Origin: Cochliopodium minus | Lineage: Eukaryota > Discosea > Himatismenida > Cochliopodiidae | Assembly: GCA_024220525.1 (NCBI GenBank) | Contig: JAMYWO010000233.1 | Span: 10,522-65,115, forward strand | DNA: 54,594 bases | Direction of reading: 5' to 3' | Translations under genes and position numbers: made by a program | Notes under the pieces: model-generated | The model's database searches: none | Told to the model about the DNA's origin: nothing | What the model saw: only the letters and a program-made list of their open reading frames with translations | Part shown: positions 29,617 through 43,600 of the stretch, in pieces | How positions within the stretch are numbered: the first letter of the stretch is position 1 | How the letters are laid out: every line of letters begins with the position of its first letter

Positions 29617-30949
29617 ATGAAACTTTTTAAAAAGAATAATGGTCAATTTCTCATTAAAAATGATTCAAATGAGGATCTCTTTTCCTTCATTGATAAAATT
29701 GAAATGAATATGATTTGTGAATGCTCCAAATTAATGATCGAACCCAAAATCTGCTTTATTTGTCAAAAGACAATATGTTATGAATGTCATAAAGGGAAAA
29801 ATTGCTCGAAATGCAATCAAAAATTAAAAAAGAACAAAATAATCGGAAAAAGAATTAATAATTTGAAATGCAAGTGCCTAATTTGCAATCAAATCGTTTT
29901 ATTCTCCAATCAATCTTCCCATCCTCAATTCATCAAAGATCATCCAATATCATGTGCTGGATGTGGACTCAAAGATTTGCCTAATGTGATTAATGAACAT
30001 AAACAAAAATGTGGGGTTTTTTTGAATCAACAAATACAAAAAGACTTACAAATAATCAACGAAAAATTAATTAATAGAATCGATGAAATGAACACTCTCC
30101 TTGTCAATTACCAACGAGAAACTCAATTAAAGATAGAGAGTTTGTTAAACGAAATTTCTCAGCTAAAAAAAGAAAAACAAACTCCCGTTTCCACGCACAA
30201 TCACAACAAAAATAATCACAATGCCAATAATATCAACTATGACTATGAAAATAACAACTTTAACAATTACAATCTTAACAACTATCATAATCTTAATAAC
30301 AAAAACTTTTACAATCAAAATGATAATAATTACAAAAATAATCACATTGATAACATTAATAATCTTTTCCAGAACAATAATAACATTTCCAATCCTTTTT
30401 TTCTTAATGAAACTAATGGGAATGATAACAAAGGTAAAAAATTATTTTATTTTAAATTTATTTTATTTTAAATTAAATTATTTTAAATTAATTTATTGGG
30501 CAGGATCTTTCAAAAAATTGTTTATTGAGGCTTGTTTAAATCCAAAGTTATCTTTAAAAGAAATGGAAAAAGTAATAAAAAACAGTTCAGAAGACATAAT
30601 CCTTCTATCAAAAAGTCTTAAAAAAATGATAGAATCAGAAAAGCCAAACACACACATTATTTCTCTTCTATTACAATATGGAGCTCTTCCTTTCTCGAGA
30701 GTAAAGCACTCTATTTTCGTTCATAATATCCCAACAAGTTTGGATAGTGATGACTTGAAACAGGTTTTCGCTGAATTTAAAACCCTTTCCACTCAGGTTA
30801 TTTCAAATAAAGATGGTTCGAGTAAAGGTTTCGCTTTTGTTGTTTTTGAGGACGAAAACGAAAAACTTGATGCCTCAGAATCTTTGGATGGTGCAATTTG
30901 CAATGATAATGTTTTGATTATAAAGTTGTGTTATTTATTACTAAAATAA
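29617..30949 (+). CDS. Cys-rich zinc-binding, coiled coil and RRM protein
   Basis: Two exons, 29617-30433 and 30504-30949, give 420 residues. Residues about 32-130 carry many CxC/CxxC pairs (CECSK, CFICQK, CYECHKGKNCSKCNQK, CKCLICNQ, CAGCGLKD, HKQKC). These suggest a degenerate RING followed by TRAF-type zinc fingers. A coiled coil (about 140-185) and a His/Asn-rich linker follow. Exon 2 encodes a helical stretch and then an RRM at about 345-415, with RNP2 SIFVHNIP and RNP1 SKGFAFVVF. The combination would let an E3-like or scaffold protein bind RNA; this is inference. An alternative is two genes, but the intron has consensus ends and phase closes. Confidence 0.68.
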
Positions 30950-30987
30950 TTTTTAATTTTCTTTTTTTCTTTTTTTCTTTTTTAAAT

Positions 30988-31857
30988 TTAATCAAATATT
31001 AAATCGTTAATAACATGAGAAATTTTGTGGACTATACTGATGTGACCATGACCAATTACAATAGAATATCTTGCTTTGACATTTTCCTTATCCAAAGGCA
31101 CTTTCATGAGAGTTGAAGAAAAGTTTGGTACGTGAAAATCGTGTCCAGAAGCAATAAAAGAATAATTTCTTTCTATTTGAGGACAAATTTCCAAACTATT
31201 TTTCCAATCTTTGTGTAAATCTTTCATTTTGGTTGATTTTGTATGCATTTCTTTTTTGAGATGATTAGGTATTAGAGGAGTTAAACCAAATTTCACTAAT
31301 AAATCAACCATTCCTGAACCTTTACAAGCACCAACGATAGAAATGAATTGTATTTTCTCTATTGTGTTTTGTTTATCAAGATTTCTTGTCAATTTTGTTT
31401 CTATTGCTTTTGCTATTCTTCCTCCATTCGATACTCCTATCAAAACTAATTTTTTACTTGTTTTCTTCTTTGACCATTCTTCTATTGATGTATAAATAGG
31501 TTCACAAACCTTATCCAAGTATTCATTTCCTGAATTTGTTAATTGAGGAACAAAAATTTGAGTATCTGATAGATCATTCTCCTCAAATTTCTTTATTAGA
31601 TTTGTAAATTGACCTGGATTGCTTCCAAGCCCATGAAAACATACTATCAAATTGCTTTTTGAATCAGATTGATATTTGATGTATTTGTTGAGATCATTTT
31701 TTTGAAATATCAAGAGAATCTTTTGAATTGCAAAATAAAATAGGGTGAAATAACTCTTTATATGATTGTAAATTCTATCTTTGATCGACAATTCATTGAA
31801 TATATCCATACATTCTTGTCTATTTTGATAAAATGTTATTGTTTGGAATTTCTTCAT
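30988..31857 (-). CDS. Alpha/beta hydrolase
   Basis: Single exon, 289 residues. The sheet-and-elbow features are clear: VCFHGLGSNPGQF (oxyanion-loop HG), nucleophile elbow GVSNGG with Ser at about residue 143, a likely acid around ASGHDFHVPN, and catalytic His in GHGHISIVHK near the C-terminus. The order Ser-Asp-His agrees with serine hydrolases of the lipase/esterase superfamily. A hydrophobic stretch around residues 35-52 may anchor it to a membrane. The substrate cannot be told. It is tail to tail with the RRM protein, 38 bp apart, so the 3' UTRs must overlap or be very short. Confidence 0.8.
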   Translation of the reverse strand: MKKFQTITFYQNRQECMDIFNELSIKDRIYNHIKSYFTLFYFAIQKILLIFQKNDLNKYIKYQSDSKSNLIVCFHGLGSNPGQFTNLIKKFEENDLSDTQIFVPQLTNSGNEYLDKVCEPIYTSIEEWSKKKTSKKLVLIGVSNGGRIAKAIETKLTRNLDKQNTIEKIQFISIVGACKGSGMVDLLVKFGLTPLIPNHLKKEMHTKSTKMKDLHKDWKNSLEICPQIERNYSFIASGHDFHVPNFSSTLMKVPLDKENVKARYSIVIGHGHISIVHKISHVINDLIFD

Positions 31858-32169
31858 TTTTTTTTTTTAATTTGGAGTTTCCAAATACCTTAATTTTTGA
31901 TCTATTCCGTGTAATATGCTGAATATTTTTATAGTGAAGGATAATTATTTTTTTGATTGTATTTGATGTATTTTCTTAAATATCATTCTTGAACAAAAAT
32001 GAAACCCATATTTGAATTTGGAAAATTCTATTTGAACCCTTCTTTTTCTTTGTTTTTATTTTTTTTATATATTTTATTGTTGAACACTGAATAAAAATTA
32101 TAAAAGATAAAAAATAAAAAAAAAAACTCAAATCATAAATTTTTTTTATAAGAGCCAAAGAAAGAATTA
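31858..32169. other. AT-rich divergent promoter spacer
   Basis: A gap of 312 bp between the start codons of the hydrolase (minus) and SPT6 (plus). It must hold both promoters, but I see no specific element. Confidence 0.5.
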
Positions 32170-35100
32170 ATGGAGGATGATAAACGTAAATATATGGAAT
32201 AAAAGAATAAAATTCAAAGAATATCTAATATTCATCATATAAAATTAAAAAAAGATGTTAATTTTAGTTCTGAGGATGATGATATCAAAGATAATCAAGA
32301 ATTAAAAGATGATGAGTATCTTGATAATAAAGCTGAAGAATCTGGGGATGTGGTTGATAGCAGTGAAGAAGATGAAGCACCAGAAAACAATAATTATCAA
32401 ATTGATGGAAAATTCACTGTGGATGATGAAGAAATTGAGTTTTTTGATGATGATGGTGATAAAAAAAGGGATAGACCCCTTAATACTTACCATGGAAATT
32501 TTGATAGAAATGAAAGACCATCAAAAAAGAAGAAATTAACAAGATTGGTTAAAAAAACAAATGTGGATGAAGATAGATTCGATGATATGCCTCCAGAAGA
32601 GGGTAAAAATTAAAAACTGAAATTAATAATTGTTCATTTTATGAATAAATCTCATTTCAACACTTTTATTCAGAAAATAATGATGATGAAGGAGATTCTG
32701 ATGATTTCATTGTTGATAAACAAAGAAATAGAGTGGATTATAGAGAACCAGAAATAAATTCAAATATTTATAAATTGGGAGATTATTTTGGAAATGATTC
32801 AGAAGAGGTAAAAAAATATATTTCTCATTTTAGAGGATATTATCATTATTGCTTAAAAAATTGCTTATTTTTCCACCCAGGAAATTCAATATAATGAAGA
32901 TGATGAAGAAGTGGAAGTAAATAACAAAACAGATATTGAATTGTTGAGGGAACATTTTGAACCAGACGTTTTGAAAGAGAATTTTCTTACCAGAGAAGAT
33001 CAATTGATTAAGGAGATTGATGTTCCTGAAAGATATTTATTGAGAGATCAAATATTAGAGAAACAGTTGGGTGAAAAAAGACAGGAAATTACAAAAGAAG
33101 AATTATATGATGAAGCAAAATGGATATCATCGAAAATTAATCCTTTTCAAGAAAATGAAGAGTTTAATGAAAAAATAGAAAAGGTAATTTCAAAGATTGC
33201 AAATCATATTCTTTGATATAATTCATTTTTACATAAATTAAAACATATTATGTTTTCATAATTAGGTTTTGTATTACATGTACATAAATAGCGAAGATAT
33301 ACCATATATCTTTCAATATCACAAAGATGATCTTTATCCAGAAATCACTGATTACAAAACACTTTGGTCTATTTATGATTTCGATGAGAAATGGATTCTC
33401 CTCACCAACAAGAAAAAGAATTATTACAAGGTGATTGCAATGTTGGAAAGCGAAAACGAGGAAAGAGAAGATATCACCAAGATGTTGGAATATCTCAATG
33501 AATGCCAAACAGAAGAAGAGGTGGAGGACATTTTCAGCAATTTCCAATACATGTATGGAGAAGAGATTGCTGAATTCAAAGAAAATTCTGAAAAGAAAAG
33601 AAACAGAGAAACAGAAGAAGATGAAATCTCTTTTTACAACAATCCCAACTCCAACCCGAGTGGCTCCTCTTCCATCAAAAAAAGACCCCAAAAGAAAAGT
33701 TTCTACGAGAAATGTAAAAAAGACGGATACGTAAAAGTTGCTTCTCTTTTTGGTCTTTCTGCTTCTGAATTTGGTCAAAACTTGTTAAAAGGTTATGGTT
33801 ACCTTGCCCCTAAAGATCATCCTTCAGAGCCTATCAAACTCATTCAGAGCAAGTTTCCCCACCTTTTAAACTATGACGTTGCTCTTCAGAAATCCCGAAA
33901 ACTTCTTTCTCTTTGCATCTTCAATGATCCCAGGGTTCGCAAACATTTTCGCTCCATTTATCACGAGTTTTCCTACATCTCCACTATTCCAACCAACAAA
34001 GGGAAAAAAGAGATTGATGCTTTTCACATTTACTATGTACTATTTTTCATTTTCAATATATTTTCTTCTATTTATTGTTATTAGTTTATTCATTTCCCTT
34101 ATTTATTTTATTATTTTTAATTTAGTTTAGTTTTATAATATTTTATTCATTTTTGTTTTATTTATTCATAAATTTAATTTATTTTGATATTAATTTAGTT
34201 TATTAATTTGTCATTTTTTAATTTTATTTTAATTTTAGTTTATTAATTCACTTTTATTCACAAATGAATTAAATTGATTTAATTTAAATTCATTTATTCA
34301 TTGATTTTATCAAATTTTTTTAATATTGAAAAATAGAATGTGAAGAGATTGGAAAAGAAACCAATAGGATTGTTCAAAAACAGCATGCAGTGGCTGGAAA
34401 TACTGAATGCAGAGAAAGAAGAGCTGATAAAAGTGGAAATTAAAATACAGAGGGAACAAAGACTGGAAAAGTTTGAGGAACTTTATTTAAGCAAAGACTT
34501 TTCTTCTCATTCTCAGCTTTGGAACGATCAAAGGAAAATCATATTTGCGGATGCTCTCCTCCTCATTGAAGCGTACTTTCAAAACGAAATAAGAAACAAA
34601 TTAAAACTCCAAGCCAACTCCTACCTCATCGATCAGTGCACCATTGAACTCGAGAAGAGAATCACTGTCTTGCCTTTCGAAATCCAAAAGAGAAAGAACA
34701 ACAATGACAACAATGATGATCTCGACAACCATCTAAACAATGACAATCTCGATCTTAATCTTCCCAACAACAATCCTAATCTTTCAAACACTGATAATTT
34801 TTATAACACTAATCTTAACATTGTTGATTTGGAAGATGAGGAAGAAAGGAGGGAGAACAGGCTTTTGGATAAGAGATTCACTGTTTTGAGCATCAGCATC
34901 GACAATGAGGATGACAACAAGGGAATTGTTTGTGCTTTGTTGGACGTGAATGGAGAATTGAAACATTTTTTCAACTTGCAGTTTTTCATCACTCGTACTG
35001 AGCCCAACTCCCTCAATGCTAAACGTAAATCCCAAGAACGCAAAACTTTTTCAGAGTTTATCGTTCAACACAAGCCTTCGTAAATTATTTTTTTTAATTT

Positions 35101-37578
35101 TTTTGTTTTATTTTCTTTTTTTATTTTTATCCATTTTTATTTTTACATTATTTTCATTTTTTTTTAATCGTTTTTTTTTACATTTTTTATTTTACATTTT
35201 TATTTTTTATCCATTTTTATTTTTACATTATTTTTACTTTTATTTTTTTTTTAACTATAACAGGGTAATCGGAATAGGAGCATGTTTAGGAGGAAAAAAA
35301 GCAAAAGATGTGATGAGAGAGATGGAAGAGTTGAAGAAGGAAATAAACAGGGGATACAAAAGTGAGAGATTGGGAGGAATAGAAATCATGTGGATCAACG
35401 GCGAGGCCTCGCGCATCTTGTCGCAATCATCCGCCGAAGGGAAAAAAGGAGGGGGAGGCTCCGAAGGATTGAGCGAGTACAGCACGATGGAAAGAATGGC
35501 CATCTCATTGGGAAGAATGATCCAAAATCCACTCAGTGAAATCAGTAACTTGTGGAATGGAAGAGATGAGATCTTGTGTTTGCAGTTGCATCCTCTCCAA
35601 TCTTCTCTTCCTCCTCTCGCTCTCAAAAAGCAGCTGGAGAGAAAATTTGTGGAGGTGGTGAATCATGTGGGGGTGGACATCAATCAGCTTCTTCGCTTTC
35701 CTCATCACAGAAACAAAATGAAATTCATCAGTGGTTTGGGTGACAGAAAGCTCAATCAGCTTTTCATTTCTTTGAGTGGGAGTGGTGGCAAAATTTTGAA
35801 GAGGAGCGAGTTGGCACATTATTTGAGTAAAAACCTTTACCTCAACTCTGTTTCTTTCATCAAAATCGAGCCTCTTTATCTCCCTAAAAAAGATGTTCAT
35901 TCAGGAGATTGTTTGGACGTCACCCGCATCCATCCTACTCTTTATCCTCTCGCAAGAAGATTTGCTTATTATCTCGTCGAAGGGAAAATGGGTTTGCACG
36001 ATGAAGACAACACAAGTAACTCTAATGATATTTTTTCAGTCATTTTCCCCAAGTTGCTGAAGGATCCCATCAAATATTTCAAAAAGAATGATCCTCAGTT
36101 ATTTATCAACAAAGATTTCAACAACAAATTCACTTTGGAAGACATCCGTAACGAGTTTTCTCATCCCTTCCTCCTTTCCCGCCAGCTCTTTGTTCGTTTC
36201 CGCAACCCCACCGATTCCGAGCTCTTCACTTGGCTCACTGGTGAAAATGATATCACTCTTCACAGAGGTCAATCTGTTGATGCCAAAATCTGTTCCATTG
36301 GAAAAAATAAACAGGTAAAAAAAAAACTTTAATCTTTTTATTTTTGATTTATTTTTTTACATTTTCTTCATCATTTTTCTTCATTTTTTTTTTTTTTTCT
36401 AATATAAATTTATTTTTTGTATTTAAAAATAGGTAATGTGTTGGTTGCCAAATGGAATGCAAGGAGTAATTCCATTTATGTACATATCTGATCAAAGACC
36501 AGAATCACAAAGAGAAGTGGAGAAGATGATAAAGATAGGGATGAATGTGAAAGCGAGGGTTTTGGATGTCAAAAAATCAGATTTGAGAGTCAACTTGACC
36601 ACACGTGCTAAAGATTTGAAGAAAGACATTTGGGAAAGAGAATACATTAAAGAACACAAATTTGATCCCAATCTCATCCACGACAATTCTGCTAATAATG
36701 CACTTGATCTTCCTCCTCCCCCTCCCATTCCTCGTAGTTCTTCCATCCAACCAAACTCTACTCTTGGAGCTCTGTTGAAAGGAAGTGATTTTAACAGCGA
36801 TCTTCTCAACAATAATAACAATAATGACGATTTTTCGAGACCTCATGTTGTTTCTTCTTCTAAAAAACCCCTTCAAAACAGAATAGTGGATCATCCTCTT
36901 TTTAAAAACATTGATTATCAAAAAACGATCGAAGAGTTGGAAGGGAAGCCGATTGGTACTGTTGTCATTCGTCCTTCCAGTAAAGGAAACGATCATTTGA
37001 CCATTTCTTGGAGATTCACTGAAAAGATGATCGTACACGTTGATGTGAAAGAAGAAAAGAAATCAGAACTCACCCCTCTTTCCATTGGTAAACAACTCAT
37101 AATCGCTTCAAACTCTTATGAAGATTTGGATGAAATCTTGGCTAATTACTTAGATCCTATCGTTCTTTATTGTCAAGAAGTTTTTAATCACAGAAAGTTC
37201 AATCCTTCTCCTTCCAACATGATTGAAGATTTTCTTTTGAAAGAGAAAGAGAAAACTCCTTCTTCCATCCCTTACTGTATTGTCATCAACGAAAAACATC
37301 CTGGTTATTTTGATGTTTGTTATCTCCCTAACAAAAGAGTTCATCATGAATCTTTTTCTGTTCATCCTGAGGGTTATAAATTCAGAAAGAAAAACTTTAC
37401 AAATCCTTCCAAACTTTTGGATTATTTTAAGCATCATTACAAAGAAACTTCTCAACAATCCCTTTTGAAACATTCTACTCCCACTTCTGCTCTTCAAAAT
37501 AAAAGGCAATATCCTTCTTCTAATCCTTCAAATTCAAGACCAAGAGGAAATTATCCAAGAAATGAAGAATGGAATTAA
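32170..37578 (+). CDS. SPT6: Transcription elongation factor SPT6
   Basis: Eight exons: 32170-32185, 32255-32602, 32674-32807, 32881-33183, 33266-34036, 34337-35079, 35264-36314, 36433-37578. They give 1503 residues. The acidic N-terminus (SSEDDD, DSSEEDEAPE) is typical. Then come the HTH-like and core segments; a YqgF/RNaseH-like domain (VIGIGACLGGKKAKDV); HhH (RNKMKFISGLGDRKLNQLF); S1 (GENDITLHRGQSVDAKI ... MCWLPNGMQGVIPF); and the C-terminal tandem SH2 (HPLFKNIDYQKTIEELEGKP, GTVVIRPSSKGNDHLTISW). SPT6 is a histone chaperone that travels with Pol II and reads linker phosphorylation through the SH2 pair. The core contains an Asn/Asp-rich insertion at about 34690-34800. Exon 1 is just 16 nt. 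Confidence 0.93.
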
Positions 37579-37664
37579 AAATAAAATTTTTTAAATTATT
37601 AAAATAAAAAAAAAAACTTTTCTTTGTTAAAAATTATTTTTTTAATATTTTAAATTATTAATTT

Positions 37665-40600
37665 TTATAAATCATTATAAATTTCATAATGAAGTTCTCC
37701 ATTAAAATCTGTTTTTCTTTTTAAACTAATTATACTTGAATCAATGATAGGAAAGCTTTTCAAAAAGGAGAAGTAATCTTTTGTTTGAGGATGGTTCAAT
37801 AATCTTTTCAAGTTTTCAGTTTGGTCAAGATTGTAAGTGTTAAAATAAAGATATTCTTGAACAATCAAAGGATTCAAATCCATTTCAATAAATTCTAATT
37901 CAACTAGTCTTTCAATAAATTCAAGATCAGGTTCTCCACCTGCATTTTCATTGATATATACATGTTGTGAAAAAGAATTTAAAAGGTTTTTCAGTTGTTC
38001 AACTCCAAAAACATTCTTTATGGTAATGAAAGGTCTATTCAATCTTTTGTTCTCGATTGGTTTGTTCAAAACTCTTTCTTTTTCGTGTCGAGGGGAATTA
38101 GAAACATCTTCATTAACATTCTTTTTTTCAGAAAAATGAATTTCTTGGGGTACAAGAGTTTGAAGGTAAGGAGAAAAAGAATAGGTAGGATTATCTTCTG
38201 AAAAAGGAGAATTATCATCTGAAAAAGAATTTGAAAAAAAGATCCACTCGTGAATGTTAAATTTTTCAATTCCATAAGTGATGGCGAGATCCAAAAACTT
38301 TACTGCTGCAAAGATGATTTGAACTTCTTTTTTGGGATTCACAAAAATTTTGATGAGTTCTGTCAAAACTAAAGGCCACAAGGAATCCAACTTTTGAGAA
38401 GAAAAACGAACAACAATGACAGAAAGAAGAAGGAAAACACTTTTGTAAACAACTGGTGATTTTGAAACTTTTAGAAACTCTACTATCTTTTCTATGATTG
38501 TTGTAAGTTTTGTTTCATACTGATTTGTTTTACCAGAGAAGATGATAAAGGCCAATCTCTTCAAGTTTTTAGCACGATTCAAGTTTTCTTGATCCTTTGA
38601 AGTAAACATTTGTGTGGGAAGACTTTTTTTGAGTTGTTTCATGTGCTCCACAAAAACAGTAGGAGAAGAAAGAAGGAGGATGTTGATTGATTTTTTCCAA
38701 ACAGAAATAGATTTGGGCTCCATACTGTTAAAGAAATCATTATCATTGAAAAAGATTTCAGTCAAATACTTTTTCCAAATTTTCTGGGTGTAATTAAAAC
38801 AAGAAATGTTCGAAAGAACAACAGAAGAAATGAAAGAATGTTCTTCTTGTCCACCAACATATTGTTCAATGATGTAATGCAAAGAAGAGGAGGGTTTTCT
38901 TTTGATGTAAGCGGGGAAGATGTAGTAGAAAAAGTTGGAAATAATGTTTGCTCCCTTTTCCTTTTCTTTTTCTTCATCGTAAATGGTATCAAAGAGAGAA
39001 GGGACAATGTTGCTTAATGCTTTTAATCCACTCGTTACAGTCATTGTTTCTATGAGCATTCCTTCTTCTTTTTTACTCATTTTCCTTTCTTTTTTTTCTG
39101 GAAGAGGTTTGGTGTCTTTGTTGCTGTTGTTTGTTGTGATTTCTTTAATTTTACTTTCTATATCAAACTTTTCTTTATTATTTGTGTTATTTATGTTGTT
39201 TGTGTTTTTGTGAGAAGAAAGTACAGGAGCAGAGGAAGAGGGAATATGGAGATGTTTGTTTTGAGTGTTGTTTGTTGGAAGAGTAGTGGAAGTAGAAGAG
39301 ATAGTAGAAGAAGTAGAAGAAGTAGAAGAAGTAGAAGAGATAGTAGAAGAAGTTGAAGAGATGGTGGAAGAATAGTATTTTTTTTCTTTTTTTTGGTTTT
39401 TATTTTCGGGTTTTTCATTTTTTTCGATAAAAACGTTGAGAACCATAGAGGTGGTCATCATTTTCATTTCTTCTTCAGTCATTTTCACTTCCTCTTCTTC
39501 TTCTTCTTCTTCACTTTCCTTGTTTTCGTCAGTATTTATGTTTTCTATGTTCTCTGTTATGATTGTATCTTCAGTTGTGTTCTCTGTTGTATTCTCTGTT
39601 ATAATTCCAGTGTTCTCTGTTATATTTTCTATTAGATTTGTATTTTCTGTTGTATTTTCTGTTAGATTTGTATTTTCTGTTGTAAAGTTTTCTGTTAGAT
39701 TTGTATTTTCTGAAATATTTTCGTCTGTGTTGGGGGAGGGGGGGTTGAGTTTACCAGAGTCAGAGTTACTTTGAGAAAGGAGAGAGTTGTTAGGAGGAGA
39801 AGAGGGAAGAGGGACATCAATATCAGTGAGAGATTCATTGTTTTCGTTGTAAATGAATTGGTTTAGTTGTGATTCTTTCCAGTTTTCATTATTTTCTGTG
39901 AAATAAATGTTTTCTTGTGTTTTGTTTTGTTTTTCTTTTTTTTGTTTCTCTTCCTCTTTTAATTTAATCTCCAAGAAAGGAGAAATGGGAGATCCTGATT
40001 CAAATGTTTCAGAAAAATTATCTTCTTTGTTCAGAACACTTTGATCTTCTTTATTAACATTACTACTATTGTCATTATTATCTCCTTTATTAACATTATT
40101 ACTGTTGTCATTATTATTACCATTATTAATATTATTATTATCACTATTGTTGATATTATTGTGAGAGTGGAGAGGGGAGAGAAAAGAAGAAAGTTGTTGA
40201 GAAGAAGAAGAAACAAGAAAAGAAGGAGAAGAACGGATATGAGAAATGATGTTTTTTTTAAAAGAAGAGGCTTCTTCCAAATCAAAGAAAGAAGCAGTGC
40301 AGATGTGGGTGAGAGAATCCACTATTTTTGTTACCACACTTCTCAGTTCTCCTTTTTGAGGAGGAGTGAGTTTGGAAAAAGGAGCTTTGTTGACAAAACA
40401 ATCCACAATGGTGATGAGAAAGACTTGAGAATAAGGATTTTTGGTATGTGTTGAAAAAGTTTTCAAAATTTCGTTCAATAAAGGCCAAGTATTGTAAAGA
40501 AAACCTTTCTCTTGCGTTCCATCTGTTGATTCATTAATGTAATTGGAGAGGAATTCGAGTAAGAAAAGTTCTTTGGGGAATTGAGGAGACAGGTCTTTTT

Positions 40601-43600
40601 GTTTTTGGGTGGAAGGATTGGAATTGAAAGAAAAAGAATTTGTAATTTCATTTAATGCATGAAATACAGAGAGATGATTGATATTGAGATTGTTCAATAT
40701 TTCTATCCATTTGCTTTCAATCTTTTCACAATATTTTTTGTATTTGGGAGATCCAATTTCATATTTAACAGAATCTTTTTGAAGAGAGTATTTTTGGAAA
40801 GAAAGATTAGGTTTCCAATAAAGAAGAAGAGAATTGAAAAAATGAAAAGGAAAAGAAGAAGAAAGGGGATCAAGGATTTGCAAGATTTGATCTTGAATCG
40901 CATACTTGTTGTGTACTTCATCTGAATTTGAAAAAACATTACTTATAACAGGAAGAGAAGAAGCAAAGTTTATTTGAGAGATGGAAGAAAGGTTTGTTTT
41001 TTTAGAAAGAGGTTGTTTTGATCTTATACTCTTCTGTGCTAAAAGAGAAATAGATTGTTTTCTTTGCAAAACGAGATTGCTTGTATTGTTATTTGTTTTG
41101 TTCTTATTTGGATCTCCCCACAATTTGAGCATCGCTTTGAGGATATAAGGAAAACTGTTTATGAGAGCATTTTTAGTTTTGGTGGAATAATCTATTTGAG
41201 AAGAAGATTCGTTGGATTGAGAATTAAAAGTAAACAAATTTCCTAATAACCAGGGTTTTTTTTCTTCAACATTGCTTGTTTCTTTTTTGGTGGAAATCAA
41301 AATACAGGTGTTTATGATCAAAAAGAGAGCTTTTAAAAGAACTACGATGTCTTTTGCAGAGATGCTGTCATAAATGTTTTCGTAGGAAAGAATGATATCA
41401 GAAAGACATTTGATGATTGGCTCCACTATGTTGAACATTTCGTAGTAAAGAAGAGGAAGAGAAGAAGTGATGAAATCCAACCAGTAAAAACGAATGTTTT
41501 GAGAAGGATATTGCAATAAACCAACAATGAGAGTTTGTAAAAACATTTGAGAAGAAATGATGGAAGTTCTGTTGTTTGTTTTTGTTTTTTCTTTTTTTTC
41601 TTCTTCTTTTGGTGAAAAATGATTGTAATTAGAATAAGAAGAATACAAATTGGGCATAGAAGTGTTGGTAGAAGAATTGGAGAAAGAAGAAGGATCCAGA
41701 AGAGATTGATTTTGACTATCCACAAAAATTATTGTTCTTAAAAGTTTTAAAAGTTGAACTTGAAGAACTAAATTTTGAGAAGAAACAGATTTAGCCAAGT
41801 TTTGCAAAACAATTTCTTGTGTTAATTCTCCTATCTCTGCTGCTTTTACATTATCAGTAATGTTTATAATCAAGAATTGCAAAAACTCGGTTGCTTCCGT
41901 TTGAACAACAGAATGTTCTTCATAAAATTCTCCGCTTTTTTCTTTTGTTTCTCCTTCCAAGAATCTCAAAGCACTGATCACCAACATGTCCAAATAATTA
42001 CGTTTTGGAAAAGTGTGATAAAGAAAAGTCTTTTGAGGAGCATTTTCTGTTTGACTTTTCTTTTTACTCTTTCTATCATTGATGTTTGTTTTTGTGGTGG
42101 TGGTTGAGGTAGTGTTGCTGGTACTGCTGGTAGGGGTATTTTTTTCATCGTGTTGCTTTGTTTTAGAAGAAAAGTCGTTGTGAAGATCAAGATGAGGAGA
42201 ATCAATGAAAGAAGAATGGATAGTATCAGAGATGGGAGGATTGATGAAAGAGAGGATGAATTTGGAAGGAGATTGTTCAACAACGTATTTCATGAAAAGA
42301 CGAAAATCACAATCAATGATGGAGATTAGAATTTTGAAAAGATATCTTATTCTGCTCGTGTTGTAAGAAGTAAGAAAAGAACTGTCGGAAAAAGAAGAAA
42401 AGAGAGAAGTATCCAAAAGTTCTTCTAAAAGAGGATCAAGCAAACGATCAATTTTAGAAATAGACTCTGCCAACCAACTTCTGCCAGCCAATCTAAGAGA
42501 AGGTTGTTCACTGTTTAAAGAATCCAACATAAGAAAAACACTCTTTGAAAAAGGTTTGTATCCATGACCCAGTTCTCCTGTCAATCTCCATAGTAAAGAA
42601 AATTTGAGGTGAGATTCTTCTCTTTTGGAAAGGGAAGTGGAATTCATCATTTCTGTTAACACTTTTATTGCACTTGTTTTGTTTATGTCACTCATTTTGA
42701 TGAAAAGTTCTGCTACTTGGTAATGCACTACTGCCATTTTTCCATCCAACATCTCCAGTATCTTTCTTCCTATCTTTTCCATTTCTTCTTCGTTTTTTAT
42801 TACATCCCTCTTTTCTTTTTCTGTTAATCCCAATGTTTCTTTTTTTGGTTTTATTAGTGATAGAAATGTTCTGATGGAAATGACAGACACAATGTTGTTT
42901 GTTGACTAAATGAATTTATTTTCAAACAATTAATTAAAAGAAATAAAATCATTTTTTTAAATTTAAAAAAGAGTTTTACAGTGCAAGATTGAAGTAAAAC
43001 AGAAAACCACTGAGGAAGAGGTGTAGGTTCTTCTAATAAATCTTCTTTTTCACTTATTTCTTCATTTTCTTTTATGTCGATGGAATTAGAACGAGTGTGA
43101 CTGTGAATGTGAGAAGAATGTTTTACCTCTTCTCTAAAAGTGTTGGGAGTGCGAAGAAGGTTGGGGGAAGAGGGATTAGAAAAAGATTCAGAAAGAGAAA
43201 GGGAGGAGTTGGAATAAGAATTTGAACGATGATGTGTGTTTCCCTGTTGAAGAGTGCTTGCAAGAGAAGAGTTGATGGGTATTTCAAAAAAAGAATGAAC
43301 TGTTAAAAGCATATTTGAAACAACATCAAATGAATCAAACAAATTTGAAATGTTTTCAATCTTTTTGTTGTTATTATATGTCAAATTAGAAGATGTGTTG
43401 ATGTTATTTGAAGAGGGATTCTCTATTTTTCTATTGTTATTATTTGTATTCATTGTTGAAGTGGTAAAAGAGGTAGATGAGATAAAAGAGGTAAAAGAGG
43501 TAGATGAAGTGGAGGTGGATGAAGTAGAGGTGGATGAAGTAGAAGGAGGAGTATTGATATTATCATTGTTAGTTTCTGTGGTATTTAGAGAGGAAGGAGG

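Noticed and set aside
32200-32202. In-frame TAA in SPT6 as evidence for stop-codon reassignment or readthrough
   Set aside because: A 69-bp GT-AG intron (32186-32254) removes it and restores phase, and all other genes use TAA/TGA as ordinary stops.
39191-39774. Possible transposon or separate gene in the low-complexity DOP1 region
   Set aside because: The DOP1 frame runs through without interruption, and the repeats are codon-based.
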